A stretch of DNA of 64,000 nucleotides from an uncultured Clostridia bacterium. GTDB taxonomy: Bacteria; Bacillota; Clostridia; Christensenellales; Borkfalkiaceae. Where the stretch lies: positions 1 to 64,000 of the forward strand of contig CANQMN010000007.1 of assembly GCA_947624965.1 (NCBI GenBank), written 5' to 3'. The notes under the pieces are model-generated. The model saw only the letters and a program-made list of their open reading frames with translations. It searched no databases and was not told the DNA's origin. A program made the position numbers and the translations under genes. Each line of letters starts with the position of its first letter. The first letter of the stretch is position 1. Positions 59,233 through 64,000 of the stretch are shown here, piece after piece.

Positions 59233-60102
59233 ATGACAAAAGTTAAAATCGTTACCGATTCCAACAGCGGCATCACGCAAGCGGAAGCAAAGGAGAACGG
59301 CGTCTATGTTCTCCCCATGCCCTTCCTCATCGATGGCGAAGAGTATTTCGAGGACATCACCCTCTCGCAACAGGAGTTTTACGAACACCTGCAAGGAGAC
59401 GCGAACGTCTCCACTTCCCAACCCGCCGTCGGAAGCGTGACCGATTTTTGGGACGAACTTCTTGCGGACGGCAGCGAGATCGTACATATCCCCATGTCGA
59501 GCGGGCTCTCGGAGTCCTGCCACACCGCGGAAAGCCTCGCGCGAGACTACGGCGGAAGAGTGCACGTCGTCGATAACCAGCGCATTTCCATCACCCAAAA
59601 GCAAGCCGTCTACGACGCGAAAAAACTTGCGGAGCGCGGCATGAGCGCGGAGGAGATCAAGGAATATCTGTTAAAGACCAAGTTCGACAGCAGCATCTAT
59701 ATCTCGCTCGATACGCTGAAATACCTCAAAAAAGGCGGCAGACTCACGCCCGCCGCCGCGCTTCTCGGCACCATTCTCAAAATCAAGCCCGTGTTGCAGA
59801 TCCAGGGCGAGAAGTTAGACGCCTTCCAAAAAGTTCACACCCTGCGCAAGGCAAAGGAAGTGATGATCGCCGCCATCCGCAAGGATTTCGATACCCGCTT
59901 CAAGGAGTACGTCGAAAACGGCGAGATGATGCTCTCGATCGCCCACACGCAGAACTATGAGGAGGCGGCGATCTTCGAGGAAGAGCTCAAAGCCGCGTTC
60001 CCGGGCGTCCCCTTCCATTACAGCGATCCCCTCTCCCTCTCCGTCTCCTGCCATATCGGTCCCGGCGCGCTCGCCGTCGCCTGCGCAAGGTTCGTAAAGT
60101 AA
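59233..60102 (+). CDS. DegV family fatty acid-binding protein
   Basis: A 289-residue DegV protein. VTDSNSGI at the start, SMSSGLSESCHTAE-like HIPMSSGLS, and the C-terminal SCHIGPGALAVAC are family hallmarks. Members bind fatty acids; in Firmicutes some (FakB) present exogenous fatty acids to the kinase FakA. No fakA is seen here. ATG 59233 follows a GGAGTGG ribosome site. Confidence 0.92.
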   Translation: MTKVKIVTDSNSGITQAEAKENGVYVLPMPFLIDGEEYFEDITLSQQEFYEHLQGDANVSTSQPAVGSVTDFWDELLADGSEIVHIPMSSGLSESCHTAESLARDYGGRVHVVDNQRISITQKQAVYDAKKLAERGMSAEEIKEYLLKTKFDSSIYISLDTLKYLKKGGRLTPAAALLGTILKIKPVLQIQGEKLDAFQKVHTLRKAKEVMIAAIRKDFDTRFKEYVENGEMMLSIAHTQNYEEAAIFEEELKAAFPGVPFHYSDPLSLSVSCHIGPGALAVACARFVK

Positions 60103-60134
60103 CGGGACAAAAACATTCTCAAAGAAAATTTTAC

Positions 60135-60165
60135 GGGCGCGATCGGCTACGGTCGCGCCTGTTTC
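60135..60165 (+). terminator. degV terminator
   Basis: GGCGCGA (60136-60142) pairs with TCGCGCC (60153-60159), followed by TGTTT. Thirty bp after the degV stop, between convergent genes. Confidence 0.6.
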
Positions 60166-60187
60166 TATGCCGCGGACGGGCGCGACC

Positions 60188-60862
60188 TTAAAATCCACTC
60201 TTTTTTTTGCGGACGAAGCCGCGGCGGCGCGTCTCCACGACGTGGTATTCCTGCTCCCGCTCGAAGTCGTAGATACACGGGCTCTTGGGCGTGGAGAAGC
60301 GCACCTTTCCCGCAATGTCCGCCGCCTGCGCATAGCCGTACGAACACACGCAGACGGGCACCCCGTACGTGAACGCGTCCGCGCGCATGAGCGTCTGTTC
60401 CAACTGCTCGTTGAGCTCTTCAAACACGCAGAGGATGACTTCCGCGCCGCACACGGAGAGCGTCTCCACGACCTGCGGGAAATACAGATCCTCCGCCACC
60501 ACGACGCCGATCTTCCCCACCGAGGTCTCGTAGATCTTCATGCCCGCGCCGCAGCGGTATTCTCCGCCGTCGATGCGGTTGACCATATCCGAGACACCGA
60601 GGATGCGTCCCCGTTCGGCGACGACGACGGACTTGCGCCGAATGCCGCGGGCGTCCGTGTAACAGCCGCAGACGACGACGTTTCTCCCCTCCTTGGAGAG
60701 GAGCGCGACGTCCTCGAAGAGATTTGTTTCCCCTTTCAGCTCCCGTTCATAGCTCACTTCGCCGAGGGCGGAAAAGGCAAAACACACGACGTCCGCCCGC
60801 GCGCCCGCGTATTTTTCGGCATAATCGTTGAGACTTCCGCCCGTAACAAAACAGATGCGCAT
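60188..60862 (-). CDS. Nitrilase-superfamily protein lacking the catalytic triad
   Basis: A 224-residue protein of carbon-nitrogen hydrolase fold: MRICFVTGGS first strand, GRNVVVCGCYTD and KIGVVVAEDLYFPQVVETL correspond to family blocks. At the position of the catalytic Cys (family ICYDxRFPE) it has Ala-Glu-Asp, and the catalytic Lys block (YRKxHL) reads SDMVNRI. It is also shorter than usual. So it is probably a non-hydrolytic relative; its ligand is unknown. Its start codon is buried in the hairpin at 60854-60883. Confidence 0.8.
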   Translation of the reverse strand: MRICFVTGGSLNDYAEKYAGARADVVCFAFSALGEVSYERELKGETNLFEDVALLSKEGRNVVVCGCYTDARGIRRKSVVVAERGRILGVSDMVNRIDGGEYRCGAGMKIYETSVGKIGVVVAEDLYFPQVVETLSVCGAEVILCVFEELNEQLEQTLMRADAFTYGVPVCVCSYGYAQAADIAGKVRFSTPKSPCIYDFEREQEYHVVETRRRGFVRKKKSGF

Positions 60863-60883
60863 ACAAGTTATTGTATGCGCATC
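60854..60883 (-). terminator. Hairpin overlapping a start codon
   Basis: Perfect 13-bp arms (60854-60866 and 60871-60883), loop GTTA. On the minus strand it begins about 18 bases after the stop at 60902 and is followed by TGTTTTGTT, so it can terminate the upstream membrane protein message. The ATG of the nitrilase-like gene (60862-60860) lies in its 3' arm. Confidence 0.7.
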
Positions 60884-60901
60884 CCCTCTTTTCTGACAGT
60901 T

Positions 60902-61555
60902 TTAATCTTCGTAATAGAAAATGTATATATGACCGCCCGATCCGCCTTCCGCATGGAACGTGTCATATACCCAATAAATCAAAAAAATGATCCCGATGAT
61001 AAACACAAGATACGCGAAAACCGAAACAACGTAGATCGGATAAGAAAACAGCATCGTGATAAGAAGCCGTATGAGAGCCGGCTGCCACTCAAAACAGCCG
61101 AGCAACACGGGGAGCACACAGGCAAGCGTCATTAAAACAAGCGCGATATAAGGCGCCCCGTAAAACACCGCCTGAAACATCCAGTTGTATTTCCCCTGAT
61201 AGTGGATCTGATCCACACAATCGATATAGAGGGTACTCACCCATATCGACAGCGCAAGCGCCCCCGCGATAATGAGAAGACGGATCCAAGGGGCAAAACG
61301 GAAAGGCGTATGCGAAGCCGCAATCGCCATGAGAGCGGTCGGTGCGAGCGTTAAGAGCACAAGCCCGAATGCGCGCGCAACGATCGGAAACTCCTCTGCC
61401 AAAAAATTGTCGCTTTCTCCCGTAATCAGAACAAAAGTATCTTGATACTTGCCGTAATATGCAAGCAATCCCCCCGCCAAAATGCCAATGTACATGAGCG
61501 CGATGAGGATCGTAAGAATGACGGTGGCAACCTTGCCCTTTTCCCTTTGTCCCAT
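60902..61555 (-). CDS. Integral membrane protein, unknown function
   Basis: A 217-residue hydrophobic protein with about six membrane segments (for example VATVILTILIALMYIGILAGG, LLIIAGALALSIWVSTLYI, IALVLMTLACVLPVLLGCF) and an acidic, aromatic C-terminus (GGHIYIFYYED). I recognise no family. It diverges from an XRE regulator with which it shares a promoter region, so it is probably its target. Confidence 0.75.
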   Translation of the reverse strand: MGQREKGKVATVILTILIALMYIGILAGGLLAYYGKYQDTFVLITGESDNFLAEEFPIVARAFGLVLLTLAPTALMAIAASHTPFRFAPWIRLLIIAGALALSIWVSTLYIDCVDQIHYQGKYNWMFQAVFYGAPYIALVLMTLACVLPVLLGCFEWQPALIRLLITMLFSYPIYVVSVFAYLVFIIGIIFLIYWVYDTFHAEGGSGGHIYIFYYED

Positions 61556-61588
61556 CCGTTATTTCCCCCTTTGTATAAGTCCATAATC

Positions 61589-61642
61589 AGTATACCAAAG
61601 TATTTTTATCGTTGTCAAGTGTTTCTGTACAATTGTATTGTA
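61589..61642. promoter_or_regulatory. Divergent overlapping promoters with XRE-like operator
   Basis: Minus strand TTGACA (61613-61618), 18 bp, TATACT (61589-61594) drives the membrane protein. Plus strand TTGTCA (61612-61617), 18 bp, TATTGT (61636-61641) may drive xre; the two -35 hexamers are nearly the same bases read in opposite directions. TACAAT-TGT-ATTGTA (61628-61642) is a perfect 15-bp palindrome covering the plus -10. Confidence 0.7.
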
Positions 61643-61664
61643 AAAATTGACCAAGGGGGAAAAT

Positions 61665-61943
61665 ATGTTAAACGAGAATATTAAAAAACTACGCCTTGCG
61701 CGCGGAATTAACCAAGTGGAACTTGCAAGCGCCCTCAATGTGAGCAAACAATGCGTCTCCAATTGGGAGAACGACTATATCCTCCCCTCTGTCGAAATGC
61801 TTATCAAGCTCGCAAAGTTTTTTAACGTTACGACCGACTACCTTCTCGGGCTGTCTCCCGAAAAAACGATTTCCGTCAACGGTTTGACGGAGGAGCAGAT
61901 CGCACATCTGCGGCTCATCGTGGAAGATCTCAAACAATTATGA
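61665..61943 (+). CDS. XRE family HTH regulator
   Basis: A 92-residue repressor: NIKKLRLARGINQVELASALNVSKQCVSNWE is the HTH, followed by a short helical C-terminal segment (TEEQIAHLRLIVEDLKQL) for dimerisation. ATG 61665 has GGGGGA upstream. It probably represses itself and the divergent membrane protein gene. It is not a close copy of the xre at 5601. Confidence 0.88.
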   Translation: MLNENIKKLRLARGINQVELASALNVSKQCVSNWENDYILPSVEMLIKLAKFFNVTTDYLLGLSPEKTISVNGLTEEQIAHLRLIVEDLKQL

Positions 61944-61990
61944 TTTCCCCGCGGAAAAACGCGGGGAAGCCGAAAAAGTTCTCTCTCCGA

Positions 61991-62014
61991 AAGACGCATA
62001 TGCGTCTTTTTTTA
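61991..62014 (+). terminator. xre terminator
   Basis: Palindromic stem AAGACGCATATGCGTCTT (61991-62008) followed by T-run to 62012; another GC hairpin (CCCCGCG/CGCGGGG, about 61949-61967) precedes it. Confidence 0.75.
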
Positions 62015-62875
62015 CTATTCCGTGCGCTGTTTTTTGTAGACGGGCAGGAGCATGCGGGTGTTTTTCTTATACTGCGCGAAGCCCTCTTTGCGCGCCTGAT
62101 GTCCGTCGGCGAGCGGAATGCTCACAAAGAGGAAGAGGCAGGTGTTGGCAAGCGCGCCCGCAAGCAGCCACCAATTCTGCGGCATGAGGCAGACCGCCGC
62201 CGCGCCCACGCCCCACCACATGAGGATCTCGCCCAAATAGTTGGGGTGGCGGGAGTATTTCCAGAGCCCCTCGCGGATGAACCCGCCCGTCCCCCGCTTG
62301 CGGAAGCGGTGCATCTCGAAGTCCGCCGTGCCCTGCAAGAGGACGGCGAGGACGGACACGCAGAAAAAGACGGCGCTCCCCGCGTTGAAGGCGGGGCGTT
62401 CGAGATAGGTGTAGACGGCGGGGAGTGTGCACCCGTACACAACGAGCGTCGGCACGAGGTGGATGCCGACGAGGTTGACGAAAAAGTAGAATTTCCCCGT
62501 CTTTTGGGCGAGCATCGTATACCGCCAATCCTGATGTTCGAGCCCGTGGAAGGTATACGCCCAGTTCGCGGTAAGCCGCAGTCCCCAAAGGAGAATGGCG
62601 ACAAGAGGCAGGATATTGACCGTCGCGGGCGCGTGCATGCACGCGCACACGATGACGATGACGATTGGCTGAACGCTCCAATAGGGATCGTACACCGAGG
62701 CGTTTTTGAAGATCAAACTGAACGCAAAGACGATGAAAGTCGCGGCGGTGTCGGCAATGAGAAGCGCCGCCCATACGGGGAGCGGCAAAAACCAATAAAT
62801 CGCAAACCCCGCCCCGCCCGCGAGGACGTAGACGGCGGCAAGCGCCGCGAAACTTGCAACGCGCGAATGTTTCAT
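62015..62875 (-). CDS. DUF1295/steroid reductase-like membrane protein
   Basis: A 286-residue protein with about seven membrane segments of the DUF1295 family, related to 5-alpha-reductases and isoprenylcysteine methyltransferases. The conserved NADP/SAM-side motif FIREGLWKYSRHPNYLGEI is at about 200-218, and SVYDPYWSVQP is typical. Substrate unknown. GGGAAGGAG precedes ATG 62875. Located after mscL and its terminator; no separate promoter seen. Confidence 0.85.
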   Translation of the reverse strand: MKHSRVASFAALAAVYVLAGGAGFAIYWFLPLPVWAALLIADTAATFIVFAFSLIFKNASVYDPYWSVQPIVIVIVCACMHAPATVNILPLVAILLWGLRLTANWAYTFHGLEHQDWRYTMLAQKTGKFYFFVNLVGIHLVPTLVVYGCTLPAVYTYLERPAFNAGSAVFFCVSVLAVLLQGTADFEMHRFRKRGTGGFIREGLWKYSRHPNYLGEILMWWGVGAAAVCLMPQNWWLLAGALANTCLFLFVSIPLADGHQARKEGFAQYKKNTRMLLPVYKKQRTE

Positions 62876-62906
62876 GGAAAGTTCTCCTTCCCGCGAGGGA
62901 AAGCAA

Positions 62907-62936
62907 AAGACGGCGGAAGCTACTCCGCCGTCTTTT
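62907..62936. terminator. mscL terminator
   Basis: Stem AAAGACGGCGGA/TCCGCCGTCTTT (62907-62936). On the minus strand it follows the mscL stop by eight bases; T residues follow in both directions. Confidence 0.85.
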
Positions 62937-62943
62937 TCGGACG

Positions 62944-63471
62944 TTACTCCTTGGTTTCGTTGTTTTGCTGCGCTTTCAGAAGGTCGCGGATCTCCGCAAG
63001 CAGTTCCTCCGTCGTAGGCGCGGGAGCGGGCGCGGGTTCGGGTTCGGGCGCGGGTTCGGGTTCGGGCGCGGGTTCTGCGGCGGCTTTCTCCTCCGCCTTT
63101 TTCGCCTTGATCTTCTCGGCGTGCGCATGGATGTGGTTGATCGTATATACGATCGTGAACAGCATGAGCGCGGTGAGAAGGAAGGTTACGATCGCGGAAA
63201 TGACGATGCCGAAATCGAGCACGACAGCGGGTACTTCTGCGCCCGCCGCGTTGGTCGTCGCCTCGCGAAGGACGATCTGCAACGCGCCGAAGCCGTCGTC
63301 GCCCGCGCCGATCATTTGCAGAAGCGGCGTCAAGATGCCGCTGACGAGCGCCGTGATGATCGCCGTGAACGCGCCGCCGACGATGATGCCGACTGCCATG
63401 TCGAGCACGTTGCCGCGGGTGATGAATTCTTTGAATTCACCGAAGAAGCCCTTCTTCTTTTCTTTTGCCAT
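62944..63471 (-). CDS. mscL: Large-conductance mechanosensitive channel
   Basis: A 175-residue MscL. N-terminal EFKEFITRGNVLDMAVGIIVGGAFTAIITALV is the amphipathic helix and first membrane helix; second helix is FGIVISAIVTFLLTALMLFTIVY; then KKAEEKAAAEP. An unusual spacer of Glu-Pro-Ala-Pro repeats (about 133-150) separates the pore from the C-terminal coiled coil (TTEELLAEIRDLLKAQ). Opens under membrane tension. GGAGG precedes ATG 63471; four bp after malQ. Confidence 0.95.
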   Translation of the reverse strand: MAKEKKKGFFGEFKEFITRGNVLDMAVGIIVGGAFTAIITALVSGILTPLLQMIGAGDDGFGALQIVLREATTNAAGAEVPAVVLDFGIVISAIVTFLLTALMLFTIVYTINHIHAHAEKIKAKKAEEKAAAEPAPEPEPAPEPEPAPAPAPTTEELLAEIRDLLKAQQNNETKE

Positions 63472-63475
63472 AAAG

Positions 63476-64000
63476 TTACCTCCGATAAAGTTTTATAATT
63501 TTTCTCAATCTCGCCATCGCGCCGTGCGACGGGAGACGATCGAGCCTGAATTTCCAATTTCCCCCCTCTGTTCCGGGGCAATTCATGCGCGCGGAGTTGT
63601 CCAACCCCAAAATGTCCTGTACGGGGACGATCGCAAGCCGCGCCGCGGAATACATCGCCATGTGGACGAACGCCGCGGAGACGCTCTTTGCGGTCCCGCC
63701 GAGCGGAACGCGCAACCCGCACCGTTCGAGCTCCCGCGCGACCTGCGAACGGAAGAGAATAAATTCCTCCGCCGAAAGTCCCGCAACGAAGCCGTCCACC
63801 GTGTCGTTATCGTGCGTGCCCGTGTAGCAGACGCTGTTTTCGGGGATGTTGTGGGGAAGATACTCGTTTTCGGGGTCGTCGTTGAAGGCAAACAGCAAAA
63901 CTTTCATGCCGGGGAACCCCGTCTTTGCGAGAAGTTCCCGCACGCCGTCGTCCAGTATGCCGAGGTCCTCCGCGATGATATTGCCGTCGAAGCCCTCGAA
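63476..64000 (-). CDS. malQ: 4-alpha-glucanotransferase, C-terminal part
   Basis: The last 174 codons of MalQ (amylomaltase); the 5' part lies beyond the window end. Conserved pieces are IIAEDLG (acid/base region), FPGMKVLLFAF and the catalytic-pocket CYTGTHDNDT, ending with GNWKFRLDRLP, typical of the family C-terminus. It disproportionates maltodextrins in glycogen/maltose metabolism. The only partial gene in the window. Confidence 0.93.
   Translation of the reverse strand, partial: FEGFDGNIIAEDLGILDDGVRELLAKTGFPGMKVLLFAFNDDPENEYLPHNIPENSVCYTGTHDNDTVDGFVAGLSAEEFILFRSQVARELERCGLRVPLGGTAKSVSAAFVHMAMYSAARLAIVPVQDILGLDNSARMNCPGTEGGNWKFRLDRLPSHGAMARLRKIIKLYRR

Noticed and set aside
63000-63080. 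Possible CRISPR-like or satellite array in mscL
   Set aside because: The repeats are short, contiguous and coding (EPEPAP); there are no spacers.

Overview
The window looks like chromosomal DNA of a GC-rich member of the Clostridia (Bacillota), probably an uncultured gut-type lineage. The evidence is indirect: strong GGAGG-type ribosome binding sites, near-consensus sigma-A promoters (TTGACA, 17 bp, TATAAT), a Gram-positive style mraZ-to-ftsZ cell-wall cluster with DivIB-like FtsQ, a MurE carrying the DNPR motif of meso-DAP-adding enzymes, and LicD/phosphonate surface decoration. I see no rRNA, tRNA, transposase, phage gene or CRISPR array. Most genes lie on the minus strand in long, tightly overlapping operons.

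Layout. 1-410: no convincing gene, but a duplicated terminator-containing repeat and three kinds of terminator hairpin. 411-5813 (minus): an xre regulator, licD, then a full 2-aminoethylphosphonate pathway (decarboxylase, transaminase, PEP mutase) and a LicC/PntC-like nucleotidyltransferase, presumably making CMP-aminoethylphosphonate for transfer to a surface glycan. A glycosyltransferase (5878-6666, plus) diverges from xre across a promoter holding two matched 15-bp palindromes. 6697-20380 (minus): cell division and wall cluster mraZ-rsmH-ftsL-pbp-murE-mraY-murD-ftsW-murA-ftsQ, then ftsA-ftsZ from their own promoter; murI lies upstream. 21349: rpsT. 21757-27196 (plus): HTH-cupin regulator and potABCD polyamine ABC transporter. 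27230-28782 (minus): SPFH membrane protein, ribbon-helix-helix protein and a small membrane protein. 28911-37447 (minus): sir2-miaB-mutS-mutL-miaA-PLP enzyme operon. 37550-39808 (plus): class A penicillin-binding protein, overlapping thiI tail to tail. 39724-54086 (minus): argG-argC-argJ-argB-argD-argF-carA-carB/dapF-membrane protein-nifS-thiI. 54255-56777 (minus): small membrane protein, flavin reductase, acyl-ACP thioesterase, CwlD-like amidase. 56843-59070 (minus): NfnB/NfnA electron-bifurcating transhydrogenase pair. 59233-64000: degV, a nitrilase-fold protein without the usual catalytic residues, membrane protein/xre divergent pair, DUF1295-type membrane protein, mscL, and the 3' end of malQ running off the window.

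Most notable: an in-frame CarB-DapF fusion whose DapF half lacks the first catalytic cysteine; an essential division PBP gene that appears to start with ATC; consensus promoters that place transcription start on the ATG of two genes (leaderless messages); a doubly anchored PotD; and several promoter regions with paired palindromes next to the gene of a likely cognate regulator.
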